A model generated the notes under the pieces. That model searched no databases. It saw only the letters and a program-made list of their open reading frames with translations, and was not told where the DNA came from. From Streptomyces sp. NBC_00443 (GTDB lineage Bacteria; Actinomycetota; Actinomycetes; Streptomycetales; Streptomycetaceae), in assembly GCF_036014175.1 (NCBI RefSeq), contig NZ_CP107917.1:5332001-5396000 (forward strand): DNA of 64,000 bases. The letters are read 5' to 3'. The number at the start of each line of letters is the position of its first letter. Within the stretch, counting starts at the first letter, position 1. Position numbers and translations under genes: made by a program. Below, piece by piece: positions 25,146 through 36,322 of this stretch.

Positions 25146-26888
25146 TCAGACCCAGGTGTCCAGCCACATCCGCGACCGCCAGTCGTCGACCGGGATCGCC
25201 GTGCCCGTGTAGATCGGCCAGAAGTAGATGAAGTTCCAGGCGATCAGCAGCACCAGCACGCCCGCGCCCGTGGCGCCCGCCACCCGGCGGGTGTCCCCGG
25301 CGCGTGGGGGGCCGATGATCGCGCCCAGGAGCATGGCCACGGCAAGGCAGAGGAAGGGCAGGAAGACGATGGCGTAGAAGAAGAAGATGGTGCGTTCCTG
25401 GTAGAGGAACCAGGGGAGGTAGCCGGCCACGACACCGCAGGCGATGGCGCCGGCGCGCCAGTCACGGCGGAAGGCCCAGCGCCACAGGACGTACAGGACC
25501 GCGAAGGCGGCCACCCACCACAGCAGCGGCGTGCCGAGGGCCAGCACCTCGCGGGCGCACTTCTCGCCCGCGTCGACGGGGCAGCCGTCCTTGCCGGGGG
25601 TGGGGGACTCGTAGAAGTACGACACCGGGCGGCCGACGACCAGCCAGCTCCACGGGTTGGACTGGTAGGTGTGCGGGGACGACAGGCCGACGTGGAACTC
25701 GTACACCTGGTGCTCGTAGTGCCACAGGCTCAGCCACCAGTCGGGGAACAGCCAGGACCAGCTGCTGCTGCGGCCGTTCGCGCTCGCCCAGTCGCGGTAG
25801 TAGCCGCCGCTGCCGTTCGTGGCGGAGAGGATCCAGCCGGCCCAGGAGGCGATGTAGGTGACGATCGCCACCGGCACGGTCGCGAGGAACGCGAGGCCCA
25901 GGTCGTGCCTGAGCACCGCCAGGTAGGGGTGGCGGGCACCGGCGACCTTGCGGGCACCGACGTCCCAGAGGACCGTCAGCAGGCCGAACGCGACCAGGAA
26001 GTACAGGCCGTTCCACTTGGTGCCGATGGCCAGGCCCAGCATCAGGCCCGCCGTCCAGCGCCAGGGGCGCCAGCCGAGGCGCAGGGTCCCGGCGATGTGC
26101 GCGTCGGGGCGGACCCGGCCGTCGGGGTCGGCCGGCAGCGCGGCCGCGAGTTTCGCGCGCGCCCTGTCCCGGTCGAGGACGAGGCAGCCGAACGCCGCCA
26201 GCACGAAGAACATCAGCACCCCGTCGAGCAGCGAGGTGCGGGCCATCACGAAGGCCAGCCCGTCCACCGCCATCAGCGTGCCCGCGAGGCAGCCGAGGAA
26301 GGTGGAGCGGAAGATACGGCGGCCGATGCGGCACAGCATCAGCACGGCCAGCGTCCCCAGCAGCGCCGTCATGAACCGCCAGCCGAACGGGTTGAACCCG
26401 AACATCAGCTCGCCGAGCCCGATGACGTACTTGCCGACCGGCGGATGCACCACGTACGCCGCGTCGGTCGGGATCTGGACCTGGTCGCCGACCTTGAGGA
26501 TCAGGTCGTTGGCGTTCTTGTCCCAGTTGACCTCGAAACCGCGGTGGACGAGCGCCCAGGCGTCCTTGGCGTAGTACGTCTCGTCGAATATCACCGCCTT
26601 CGGGTTGCCCAGGTTCCAGAACCGCGTCACTCCCGCCAGCAGCGTCACCAGCAGCGGGCCGATCCAGCCCGACCAGCGCGCGATCCGCTCGGCGAGCGGG
26701 CGCGGGACGCCGAGGAACTGCCACATCCGCGGGCTGGGCTGGACGTAAGGCGGCACGAGCCGGTCGCGGACGTCGCTGCCGGGCGACGCCGTGTAGCCGA
26801 ATCGGCGCAGCCGCTGCTGCCACGACGGCCGCTGCTCGTGGGTCGCCTGGCCCTGCCGGGTGTCCGTGGAGGACGCGGTACTGGTCAC
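25146..26888 (-). CDS. pmt: Protein O-mannosyltransferase (GT39)
   Basis: 580 residues with about 11 membrane helices. It transfers mannose from polyprenyl-phosphate-mannose to Ser/Thr of exported proteins. The catalytic Asp-Glu lies in the first extracytoplasmic loop, VIFDETYYAKDAW (about residue 100), and the PMT_4TMC region is at the C-terminus. It starts at GTG 26888, 62 bases from the divergent rsmI, so a divergent promoter lies between. From memory the S. coelicolor orthologue is needed for phiC31 infection and normal growth. Confidence 0.93.
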   Translation of the reverse strand: MTSTASSTDTRQGQATHEQRPSWQQRLRRFGYTASPGSDVRDRLVPPYVQPSPRMWQFLGVPRPLAERIARWSGWIGPLLVTLLAGVTRFWNLGNPKAVIFDETYYAKDAWALVHRGFEVNWDKNANDLILKVGDQVQIPTDAAYVVHPPVGKYVIGLGELMFGFNPFGWRFMTALLGTLAVLMLCRIGRRIFRSTFLGCLAGTLMAVDGLAFVMARTSLLDGVLMFFVLAAFGCLVLDRDRARAKLAAALPADPDGRVRPDAHIAGTLRLGWRPWRWTAGLMLGLAIGTKWNGLYFLVAFGLLTVLWDVGARKVAGARHPYLAVLRHDLGLAFLATVPVAIVTYIASWAGWILSATNGSGGYYRDWASANGRSSSWSWLFPDWWLSLWHYEHQVYEFHVGLSSPHTYQSNPWSWLVVGRPVSYFYESPTPGKDGCPVDAGEKCAREVLALGTPLLWWVAAFAVLYVLWRWAFRRDWRAGAIACGVVAGYLPWFLYQERTIFFFYAIVFLPFLCLAVAMLLGAIIGPPRAGDTRRVAGATGAGVLVLLIAWNFIYFWPIYTGTAIPVDDWRSRMWLDTWV

Positions 26889-26950
26889 CGCGCCATCGTA
26901 GGGAACACGTCTGTGACAGTCGCGCGGATGCGCCCTGCGAGGATGGAAAC

Positions 26951-27799
26951 GTGACAGGAACCCTTGTTTTGGCAGGCACTCCCATCGGCGACGTCAAGGA
27001 CGCCCCGCCCCGGCTCGCCGAGGAACTGGCCGGAGCGGACGTGGTGGCCGCCGAGGACACCCGGCGGCTGCGGCGCCTCACCCAGGCGCTGGGCGTGCAG
27101 CCGGCCGGGCGGGTCGTGTCGTACTTCGAGGGCAACGAGTCGGCCCGGACGCCCGATCTGGTCGAGGCGCTGCTCGCGGGCTCGCGGGTGCTCCTGGTGA
27201 CCGACGCGGGGATGCCGTCCGTGTCCGACCCCGGGTACCGGCTGGTCGCGGCGGCGGTCGAGAAGGACATCAAGGTCACCGCGGTGCCGGGGCCGTCCGC
27301 GGTGCTGACCGCGCTCGCCCTGTCCGGGCTGCCCGTCGACCGGTTCTGCTTCGAGGGGTTCCTGCCGCGCAAGGCGGGGGAGCGGCGCTCGCGCCTGAAG
27401 GAGGTGGCCGAGGAGCGGCGCACCCTCGTCTACTTCGAGGCGCCGCACCGGCTCGACGACACGCTCGCCGCGATGGCCGAGGTGTTCGGCGCCGAGCGGC
27501 GGGCCGCCGTGTGCCGGGAGCTGACCAAGACGTACGAGGAGGTCAGGCGCGGCGGGCTGGGGGAGCTGGCCGAGTGGGCGGCAGAGGGCGTGCGTGGGGA
27601 GATCACCGTCGTCGTCGAGGGGGCGCCCGAGAAGGGGGCCGAGGAGGTCGGCGCCGCCGAGTTCGTACGGCGGGTTCGCATCCGCGAAGAGGCGGGGGAG
27701 CGGCGCAAGGAGGCCATCGCGGCGGTGGCGGCGGAGGCCGGGGTGCCCAAGAGGGAGGTCTTCGACGCCGTTGTGGCGGCGAAGAAGGCGGAGGCGTGA
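26951..27799 (+). CDS. rsmI: 16S rRNA (cytidine1402-2'-O)-methyltransferase RsmI
   Basis: 282 residues from GTG. It is a tetrapyrrole-methylase-fold enzyme that 2'-O-methylates C1402 in the ribosomal P site. Diagnostic segments are LAGTPIGD, VAAEDTRR, VTDAGMPSVSDPGYRLV, PGPSA and EGFLPRK. The usual length is about 280-290 residues. Divergent from pmt. Confidence 0.94.
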   Translation: MTGTLVLAGTPIGDVKDAPPRLAEELAGADVVAAEDTRRLRRLTQALGVQPAGRVVSYFEGNESARTPDLVEALLAGSRVLLVTDAGMPSVSDPGYRLVAAAVEKDIKVTAVPGPSAVLTALALSGLPVDRFCFEGFLPRKAGERRSRLKEVAEERRTLVYFEAPHRLDDTLAAMAEVFGAERRAAVCRELTKTYEEVRRGGLGELAEWAAEGVRGEITVVVEGAPEKGAEEVGAAEFVRRVRIREEAGERRKEAIAAVAAEAGVPKREVFDAVVAAKKAEA

Positions 27800-27990
27800 A
27801 ATACCGGGTGAGCAGGGCGTATATCGCATGAGCGTGCGCCCCATGCCGGGGTAAAGGGACCCGGCCCTTTCGGCAAGGAACGTCCAAGTCGGCGCCAACA
27901 CTGGACAGATTCCGTGCGTTCACTCCTGCGGAGGAGTCCACTGGGTTGAGGGACGCGACCCGTCCCACCCAGCGGACCACAGGAGCTGGC

Positions 27991-28395
27991 ATGAGTGAGA
28001 TCGCACAGCAGACCACGGGCCTTCGCAGCGCCGCGACCGCCGTCGTCCACGAGTCGTATTCGTTCGCCTGCATGCGCTGCGGGCACGGCTGGGAGCAGTC
28101 GTACGAGATAGAGCACCACATGGACGGTGACGGCCGCGAGTTCGTCCTGTACGTGGCGAACGGCCAGGTGGTGCCGTCCCCGTTGAGCCGGCCCACGTGC
28201 CAGAACTGCGACGGCCACGTCGTGCGGATCATGCGGCCCGGCCAGGTGTCCTCCGTGCAGAACTCCCTGCACCGCGCCCGCCCCGTCCCCGCCCAGCCGA
28301 AGGGCGAGGCCGAGCCGGATTCGGCGCCGGCCGAGCCGCACCACCACTGGCACCTGTCCGATCTCCTGCACGTCTTCCACCGCAAGGCGAGCTGA
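27991..28395 (+). CDS. Conserved actinobacterial zinc-ribbon protein
   Basis: 134 residues from ATG, with AGGAG upstream. Two CxxC knuckles (CMRCGHGW near residue 26, CQNCDGH near 72) form a likely zinc ribbon, with a short beta-rich segment between (FVLYVANGQVV). The tail is Pro/Glu-rich and then His/Trp-rich (EPHHHWHLSDLLHVFH). No catalytic motif is seen. It is soluble and probably a nucleic-acid or protein-binding factor. It sits in a 190-base intergenic setting with its own leader. I do not know a named function. Confidence 0.78.
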   Translation: MSEIAQQTTGLRSAATAVVHESYSFACMRCGHGWEQSYEIEHHMDGDGREFVLYVANGQVVPSPLSRPTCQNCDGHVVRIMRPGQVSSVQNSLHRARPVPAQPKGEAEPDSAPAEPHHHWHLSDLLHVFHRKAS

Positions 28396-28442
28396 GCCGG
28401 GCACCCGGCCGCTCGGGCATGCCCCTTTCGTAGGATCGGGGC

Positions 28443-29324
28443 ATGCCTTCGAACGCCGCCGACAAGCACGCCGCCCCGCCCCTCCCGCAGCCGCTGCGGG
28501 TGCCGGTCGCCGACTCCCACACCCACCTCGACATGCAGTCCGGCACGGTGGAGGAGGGGCTCGCCAAGGCGGCGTCGGTGGGCGTGACGACGGTCGTGCA
28601 GGTCGGCTGTGACGTACGCGGCTCGCAGTGGGCGGCCGAGACGGCGGCGCAGTACGACGCCGTGCACGCGACCGTCGCCCTGCACCCGAACGAGGCGCCG
28701 CGCATCGTGCACGGGGACCCCGACGGCTGGTCGCGGCAGGGGGCGCGTGAGCCGGGTGGTGTGCGGGCGCTCGACGAGGCGCTCGCCGAGATCGAGCGCC
28801 TGGCCGCACTCCCGCAGGTCAAAGGCGTCGGCGAGACCGGCCTCGACTACTTCCGCACCGGGCCCGAGGGCAAGGAGGCGCAGGAGGCGTCCTTCCGTGC
28901 CCACATCGAGATCGCCAAGCGGCACGGCAAGGCGCTGGTCATCCACGACCGCGAGGCCCATGCGGATGTGCTGCGGGTGCTGAAGGAGGAGGGCGCCCCG
29001 GAGCGGACCGTCTTCCACTGCTACTCCGGGGACGCCGAGATGGCCCAGGTGTGCGCCCGCGCCGGATACTTCATGTCCTTCGCCGGCAACGTCACCTTCA
29101 AGAACGCCCAGAATCTGCGGGACGCGGTGGCGGTGGCCCCGCTGGAGCTGCTCCTCGTGGAGACGGACGCGCCGTTCCTCACGCCGGCCCCGTACCGCGG
29201 ACGGCCCAACGCTCCGTATCTCATTCCGATCACGGTGCGAGCCATGGCCGCCGTACGGGGGATTGACGAGGACGCGCTGGCGAGGGCCCTGGGCTCGAAC
29301 ACGGCACATGCCTTCGGCTACTGA
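28443..29324 (+). CDS. tatD: TatD-family metal-dependent hydrolase (DNase)
   Basis: 293 residues, amidohydrolase (TIM-barrel) fold. Metal ligands are in DSHTHLD (about 24-30), the bridging Glu in KGVGETGLDYF, His in LVIHDREA and VFHCYSG, and Asp in VETDAPFLTP. TatD proteins are 3'-5' exonucleases acting on single-stranded DNA/RNA and oxidatively damaged DNA. The order tatD-rpfB-ksgA-ispE is conserved in actinobacteria. Confidence 0.93.
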   Translation: MPSNAADKHAAPPLPQPLRVPVADSHTHLDMQSGTVEEGLAKAASVGVTTVVQVGCDVRGSQWAAETAAQYDAVHATVALHPNEAPRIVHGDPDGWSRQGAREPGGVRALDEALAEIERLAALPQVKGVGETGLDYFRTGPEGKEAQEASFRAHIEIAKRHGKALVIHDREAHADVLRVLKEEGAPERTVFHCYSGDAEMAQVCARAGYFMSFAGNVTFKNAQNLRDAVAVAPLELLLVETDAPFLTPAPYRGRPNAPYLIPITVRAMAAVRGIDEDALARALGSNTAHAFGY

Positions 29325-29395
29325 CGGATAACCGCCCGATAACGCTCGCACGGGTTCACCTCGACCCGGCCGCAACTGTGCGTAGTCGCGTCGCC

Positions 29396-29424
29396 TTGGA
29401 GAGTAATCGGCGCTCCGCTAGGTT
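29396..29424 (+). promoter_or_regulatory. Candidate housekeeping promoter of rpfB
   Basis: TTGGAG (29396-29401), a 17-base spacer and TAGGTT (29419-29424) match the HrdB-type consensus, about 40 bases before the rpfB GTG. Confidence 0.6.
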
Positions 29425-29465
29425 CTGGGGGCCCTAAACGGACCCCTCCGCTGGAGCGTGTCGTC

Positions 29466-30863
29466 GTGAGCAACGCGCAGTTCGAGACGTATGGCCCGAG
29501 CTCGGCCCACGAGCCCCCGGTGTACGGCGGCTTCGACCCGCACAGCGCGCAGACGCTGGGGTACGGGGTGCAGGGGCCGTACGCGACGCACGGCACATAC
29601 GGCACATACGGCACCGCCGACGTCACGTACGAGGACACCTACCGGCCCGCCTACGAGGCGTCCGAGACGGCGTACGAGACGGAGTACGAGGCGGAGTACG
29701 AGCCGGTTGTGCGCCCCAGGAGCGGACGTCGGGCCGCGCACCGGCGCCGGGCGAGGGTCGCCGAGCGGGGGGACGGGCCCATGCGCCGACTCGTCCCGCA
29801 GGCGCTGGTCGTGGCGTTCCTCGCGGGCGGCACCAGCGCCTTCGTCGCCAAGGACAAGGCGATCGAGCTGAGCGTCGACGGCACGCCGCGCACGCTGCAC
29901 ACCTTCGCGGACGACGTCACCGAGCTGCTCTCCGAGGAGGGTGTCGACGTCGGTGCGCACGACGTGGTGGCGCCCGCCCCCGATGCGGAGCTCACCAGCG
30001 GAGACGAGGTCGCGGTGCGCTACGGCCGCCCCGTGCGGCTCACGCTCGACGGCCAGCGGCGCGAGGTGTGGACGACGGAGCGCACGGTGGAGGCGGCGCT
30101 CAGGCAGATCGGGGTGCGCGCGGAGGGGGCGTACGTCTCCGCGTCACGCTCCCGGCGCATCGGGCGGGAAGGGCTCGCGCTGGATGTCCGCACCGAGCGC
30201 GCGGTGACGGTCATGGCGGACGGGCGGGCGCGCACCATCCGTACGAACGCGGCGACCGTGAGCGAGGTCGTGGAGCAGGCCGGCATCACCCTGCGCGGCC
30301 AGGACGCGACGTCCGTCCCGCTCGACAGCTTCCCGCGCGACGGGCAGGCGGTCACGGTCCTGCGGATCACCGGCCGCAAGGAGATCCGCGACGAGGCGAT
30401 CCAGTTCGCCGTGCAGCGGATCGAGGACCCCTCGGTGTTCAAGGGCACGGAGATCGTCGAGCGGGCGGGGCAGCTGGGGCTGCGGCGGGTCACGTACTCG
30501 CTGCGCACCGTCAACGGCGTCCGGCAGAAGCCGCGGCGGACCGGGTCCGAGGTGGTGCGCGAGCCGCAGACGCAGGTGGTGAAGGTCGGCACCAAGCCGC
30601 TGCCGACGTCGGTGCGCGGCGCGGGAGGCCTGAACTGGCAGGGTCTCGCGGCGTGCGAGTCCGGCGGCAGGGCCGACGCGGTGGACTCGTCGGGGACGTA
30701 CGGCGGGCTGTACCAGTTCGACACGCACACCTGGCGGGGCCTCGGCGGAAAGGGCCGTCCGCAGGACGCTCCGGCGGCGGAGCAGACGGCACGGGCGAAG
30801 AAGCTGTACGTGCGCCAGGGAGCGAGTCCCTGGCCGCACTGCGGGGAGCGGCTGCACGGGTGA
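29466..30863 (+). CDS. rpfB: Resuscitation-promoting factor RpfB
   Basis: 465 residues from GTG. Order of parts: a Tyr-rich cytoplasmic N-terminus (12 Tyr in the first 78 residues), a basic stretch, one membrane helix (about 108-127), three YabE/DUF348 repeats (about 130-300), a G5 domain, and a C-terminal Rpf transglycosylase-like domain with the catalytic Glu in ACESGG (E398). Rpf proteins cleave peptidoglycan glycan strands and help dormant cells or spores resume growth. It is anchored by its N-terminus with the enzyme outside. The Tyr-rich tail is unusual. Confidence 0.94.
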   Translation: MSNAQFETYGPSSAHEPPVYGGFDPHSAQTLGYGVQGPYATHGTYGTYGTADVTYEDTYRPAYEASETAYETEYEAEYEPVVRPRSGRRAAHRRRARVAERGDGPMRRLVPQALVVAFLAGGTSAFVAKDKAIELSVDGTPRTLHTFADDVTELLSEEGVDVGAHDVVAPAPDAELTSGDEVAVRYGRPVRLTLDGQRREVWTTERTVEAALRQIGVRAEGAYVSASRSRRIGREGLALDVRTERAVTVMADGRARTIRTNAATVSEVVEQAGITLRGQDATSVPLDSFPRDGQAVTVLRITGRKEIRDEAIQFAVQRIEDPSVFKGTEIVERAGQLGLRRVTYSLRTVNGVRQKPRRTGSEVVREPQTQVVKVGTKPLPTSVRGAGGLNWQGLAACESGGRADAVDSSGTYGGLYQFDTHTWRGLGGKGRPQDAPAAEQTARAKKLYVRQGASPWPHCGERLHG

Positions 30864-30920
30864 GCCACCCTGTGGTGACGGGCGGCCGGGGTCAGCTGCA
30901 CGGCCCCGTACCCTTGTCGG

Positions 30921-31946
30921 GTGAGCAGCCCCACCCCCGACGCCCTGCTGGGCCCCGCCGACATCCGTGAACTGGCGGCCGCCCTCGGTGTGCGCCCCAC
31001 CAAACAGCGCGGCCAGAACTTCGTGATCGACGCGAACACGGTCCGCCGCATCGTCCGCACCGCGGACGTCCGCCCCGACGACGTGGTGGTCGAGGTGGGA
31101 CCGGGACTCGGCTCGCTCACCCTGGCCCTGCTGGAGGTGGCCGACCGCGTCACCGCCGTCGAGATCGACGCCGTCCTCGCCGCCGCGCTGCCCGCGACCA
31201 TCGCGGCCCGCATGCCGCAGCGCGCCGACCGGTTCGCGCTGGTGCACTCCGACGCGATGCAGGTCGCCGAGCTGCCGGGCCCGCCGCCCACCGCGCTGGT
31301 CGCCAACCTCCCCTATAACGTGGCCGTCCCGGTCCTGCTGCACATGCTCGAAACCTTCCCGACCATCCAACGCACCCTCGTCATGGTGCAGTCGGAGGTC
31401 GCCGACCGACTGGCCGCCGCGCCCGGTTCGAAGGTGTACGGCGTCCCCTCGGTCAAGGCCAACTGGTACGCCGAGGTCAAACGGGCCGGAGCCATCGGGC
31501 GCAACGTCTTCTGGCCCGCCCCGAACGTCGACAGCGGGCTCGTGTCCCTGACCCGGCGTGCCGAGCCGCTCAAGACCACCGCCTCCAGGCGCGAGGTCTT
31601 CGCCGTCATCGACGGCGCATTCGCCCAGCGCCGCAAGACCCTACGGGCCGCACTCGCCGGCTGGGCGGGCTCGGCGGCCGCCGCCGAGGAAGCCCTCGTC
31701 GCCGCCGGCGTCTCACCGCAGGCCCGCGGAGAGGCACTGACGGTCGAGGAGTTCGTCCGGATCGCCGAGCACAAGGCGCCCGGCGCCCGCCCGGAGGAGC
31801 CCGGCACACGGGACGAGGAGCCCGACGCGCAGTCGCAGGAATCCGGTGCGGAGCCGGCTGTGTCCGACGCCCGGTCGCAGCAGCCCGGCGTCCCGCCCGC
31901 CGAGTCCGCCGCCCGGCCCGCCGACCAGTACAAGGAGTCCGAGTAA
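30921..31946 (+). CDS. rsmA: 16S rRNA dimethyladenosine transferase (KsgA/RsmA)
   Basis: 341 residues from GTG. It dimethylates A1518 and A1519 of 16S rRNA. Motifs present: QNFVIDANTV (N-terminal), EVGPGLGSLT (SAM motif I), NLPYNVAVPVL (motif IV), and the C-terminal RRKTLRAAL helix. The normal family length is about 270-290; the last ~55 residues are a Pro/Glu/Ser/Ala-rich disordered extension. The stop is directly followed by the ispE GTG (no gap). Confidence 0.94.
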   Translation: MSSPTPDALLGPADIRELAAALGVRPTKQRGQNFVIDANTVRRIVRTADVRPDDVVVEVGPGLGSLTLALLEVADRVTAVEIDAVLAAALPATIAARMPQRADRFALVHSDAMQVAELPGPPPTALVANLPYNVAVPVLLHMLETFPTIQRTLVMVQSEVADRLAAAPGSKVYGVPSVKANWYAEVKRAGAIGRNVFWPAPNVDSGLVSLTRRAEPLKTTASRREVFAVIDGAFAQRRKTLRAALAGWAGSAAAAEEALVAAGVSPQARGEALTVEEFVRIAEHKAPGARPEEPGTRDEEPDAQSQESGAEPAVSDARSQQPGVPPAESAARPADQYKESE

Positions 31947-32864
31947 GTGAGCGCGAGCGTCACCGTACGTGTCCCCGCCAAGGTCAACGTCCAGCTCGCG
32001 GTCGGCGCCGCGCGGCCCGACGGCTTTCACGACCTGGCCAACGTCTTCCTGGCGGTCGGGCTGTACGACGAGGTCACCGTGACCCCCTCGCCCGGCGGGC
32101 TGCGCGTCACCTGTGACGGGCCCGACGCCGACCAGGTCCCCCTGGACCGTACGAACCTCGCCGCCCGCGCGGCGCTCGCCCTGGCGGAACGCCGTGGCCT
32201 GGACGCCGCCGTCCACCTCCACATCGCCAAGGACATCCCGGTCGCCGGCGGCATGGCGGGCGGCAGTGCGGACGGCGCGGGCGCGCTGCTGGCCTGCGAT
32301 GCGCTGTGGGGTACGCGGGCCTCCCGCGAGGAACTCCTCGACATCTGCGCCGAGTTGGGCAGCGACGTGCCGTTCAGCCTGGTCGGCGGGGCGGCCCTCG
32401 GTACCGGGCGGGGCGAGAAGCTTCGTGCGCTCGACGTGGGCGGCACCTTCCACTGGGTGTTCGCGATGGCCGGCCGAGGGCTGTCGACGCCGGCCGTGTT
32501 CCGTGAGTTCGACCGGCTCGGCGAGGGCACCGACATCCCCGAGCCCATCGCCTCCGAGCCGCTCCTGGCCGCCCTCGCGAAGGGCGACCCCGACGCGCTC
32601 GCCGCGGCCGTCTCCAACGACCTCCAGCCCGCAGCCCTCTCCCTCTTCCCGGAGCTGGCCGACACCCTCGCCACGGGGCTCGCGGCGGGCGCGCTGACGG
32701 CGCTGGTCTCCGGCTCGGGCCCGACCACCGCGTTCCTCGCCCGGGACGCCGAGTCCGCCGTGAAGGTGGCCGACACCCTGCGGGCGTCCGGTACTTGCCG
32801 TGCGGCGCGTACCGCGTCCGGGCCCGCGCAGGGTGCCGCGGTCGTGCGGACCGCCGGAGCGTGA
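31947..32864 (+). CDS. ispE: 4-diphosphocytidyl-2-C-methyl-D-erythritol kinase (IspE)
   Basis: 305 residues from the GTG abutting the ksgA stop. This GHMP kinase phosphorylates CDP-ME in the MEP isoprenoid pathway. Motifs: PAKVNVQLAVG, PDGFHDL, the ATP loop PVAGGMAGGSADGAGALL, and SGSGPTTAFLA near the C-terminus. Coupling to ksgA is conserved in many actinobacteria. A palindrome-rich gap follows. Confidence 0.94.
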   Translation: MSASVTVRVPAKVNVQLAVGAARPDGFHDLANVFLAVGLYDEVTVTPSPGGLRVTCDGPDADQVPLDRTNLAARAALALAERRGLDAAVHLHIAKDIPVAGGMAGGSADGAGALLACDALWGTRASREELLDICAELGSDVPFSLVGGAALGTGRGEKLRALDVGGTFHWVFAMAGRGLSTPAVFREFDRLGEGTDIPEPIASEPLLAALAKGDPDALAAAVSNDLQPAALSLFPELADTLATGLAAGALTALVSGSGPTTAFLARDAESAVKVADTLRASGTCRAARTASGPAQGAAVVRTAGA

Positions 32865-32867
32865 CGT

Positions 32868-32955
32868 CGTACTCACAAGTACGCGTTCTTCGCTCGATCT
32901 CCACACGGAAGTACTGCGATCGCAGTACCCGTGGGTCTGCCGAGGAGTCTAGGGT
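32868..32955. promoter_or_regulatory. Perfect 18-bp palindrome and related inverted repeat before the amidase gene
   Basis: GTACTGCGATCGCAGTAC at 32911-32928 is a perfect 18-base palindrome, flanked by CACGG and CCGTG arms. CGTACT-CACA-AGTACG at 32868-32883 is a second perfect inverted repeat sharing the GTACT arm. A -10-like TAGGGT lies at 32950-32955, so the palindrome would cover about -50 to -33 of that promoter. Alternatively the hairpin ends ispE transcription, but no T-run follows. Confidence 0.6.
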
Positions 32956-33028
32956 CGCTTGACGTTTCAACTGTCGGGCCGTCGTGCCCGGCTCGCCGTC
33001 AAGTGCACTTCTGGAAGGGGACACTCCT

Positions 33029-34147
33029 GTGTCCGAATCCCCCACACCCGCTCAGACGTCTCACCGTAGAAAGCGCTCCCTTTCCCGTCGCGGCATGATC
33101 GCCGCGGGCGGGGCGGCGGCCGCCGGAGCCGCGCTCACTCCGATGGTGTTCGCCGCGGGTGACTCCAGCGAGACGGACAACTCCACGTCCGATTCCGGTG
33201 GTTCGGGCACGACGTCGGAGAAGTTCCCCGCCACCCGGACCGAGGCCGCCACCGGCACCGGCGAGGCCGGCACCGCCATCGCCGCCTCCTACGTCGGTGT
33301 GCGCTGGTCCGGCGCCAAGGAGGGCGCCGCCATCCGGCTCGCGGACGGCAACTGGCAGAACCTGGCCCACGGCTGCGCGACCGTCGAGGACGGCGGTACC
33401 GCCCTGGTCGCCGCCGGCCACGCCAAGGCCTACGAGGTGAAGGCCCCGAGCGACATCAACGGCGTCCACTCGCTGGCCATCGACACCACCGACGGCCCCG
33501 AGCGCACCTACCAGGTGCCGAGCGAGCCCACGCGCGTACGCGGCGTCGGCTACCTCTCGCGGCCGGCCTGGGGCGCCGACGAGTCCAAGCGGTACAAGGA
33601 CGGCAAGGTCAACTCGCCCGAGACGTACTACCCGCTCCAGGTCATCACGGTCCACCACACCGCGACCCCCAACGACGACCCCGACCCGGCCGCGACGGTG
33701 CGCGCGATCTACGAGTTCCACGCGATCACCAACGACTGGGGCGACATCGGCTACCACTTCCTCATCGACGAGGCCGGCACGGTCTACGAGGGCCGCTACT
33801 CCGGCGACGACGGCATCCCCGCCTTCAACCCGGACGGCGACCTCGTCACCGGCTTCCACTCCGTGGGCTACAACTCCGGCGCCCTCGGCATCGCCCTGAT
33901 CGGCAACCTCGACCGGCAGGCCCCCACGGACGCGGCCAAGGCCTCCCTGATCCGGCTGATCAAGGTCATATCCCGGTTCCAGGGCCTGGACCCGCAGGCG
34001 AGGGTGACGTACGCCAACCCAGTCAACGGCACCAAGAAGGACACGAACACGGTCGGCGGTCACCGCGACTACTTCGACACCGAGTGCCCCGGCCAGGTCA
34101 TGTACGACCTCCTCGCCGAGGTCCGCGCGGCGGCCGCCCGCCGCTGA
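33029..34147 (+). CDS. Tat-exported N-acetylmuramoyl-L-alanine amidase (PGRP/amidase_2)
   Basis: 372 residues from GTG, with GGAAGGGG upstream. A twin-arginine signal (SLSRRGMIAAGG, RR at 20-21) is followed by a Ser/Thr-rich linker and an N-terminal beta-rich region (about 80-170). The C-terminal PGRP domain has zinc ligands HH in VITVHHTAT (about 208), His in GGHRDYFDTECPG (about 345) and Cys (about 353), with a catalytic Tyr in GYHFLID context. It cleaves the amide between MurNAc and L-Ala outside the cell. Single gene with its own promoter region. Confidence 0.92.
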   Translation: MSESPTPAQTSHRRKRSLSRRGMIAAGGAAAAGAALTPMVFAAGDSSETDNSTSDSGGSGTTSEKFPATRTEAATGTGEAGTAIAASYVGVRWSGAKEGAAIRLADGNWQNLAHGCATVEDGGTALVAAGHAKAYEVKAPSDINGVHSLAIDTTDGPERTYQVPSEPTRVRGVGYLSRPAWGADESKRYKDGKVNSPETYYPLQVITVHHTATPNDDPDPAATVRAIYEFHAITNDWGDIGYHFLIDEAGTVYEGRYSGDDGIPAFNPDGDLVTGFHSVGYNSGALGIALIGNLDRQAPTDAAKASLIRLIKVISRFQGLDPQARVTYANPVNGTKKDTNTVGGHRDYFDTECPGQVMYDLLAEVRAAAARR

Positions 34148-34259
34148 CGCCGACCTCCACGGCGAAGCGCCCCGGGGGCCGCCGACCCCCGGGGCGCGCA
34201 GGGCTGTCGTACGGGCCGACTAGGCTGGGAGGCTGACCGACCCCCTGGGCAGGAGAGAA

Positions 34260-36071
<1,812 letters not shown>

Positions 36072-36139
36072 CGTTTTCGCTGGGAGGGGCGCGACTGAGA
36101 AGGTGCCGCTGTCTGACGACTGTCGTCTGCGGCGCCGTC

Positions 36140-36177
36140 GTGGCTGGTCGCGCAGTTCCCCGCGCCCCTTCAAGGCG
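36140..36177 (+). repeat. Streptomyces-type intergenic repeat, shortened copy
   Basis: It shares TGGCTGGTCGCGC and CCCCGCGCCCCTT with the full-length copies at 3772-3826 and 48550-48605 but lacks their middle ~25 bases. Confidence 0.6.
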
Positions 36178-36322
36178 CTTCCGCGCCCCCTTGGCGCGCA
36201 TCCGCGCCCCGGGTGAAGGGCGTGTGAAGGCGCATAACGGGGGTATCACAGGCCGGTTCTCCCTTGGGAACAGGGGGCGAGACGGCCCGGTGCACTGTCG
36301 TCGGTGGGTGATAGAAAGAGCC

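Noticed and set aside
29325..29465. c-di-AMP (ydaO) riboswitch upstream of rpfB
   Set aside because: Known for another Streptomyces rpf gene, but this leader is only about 140 bases and lacks the expected conserved blocks.
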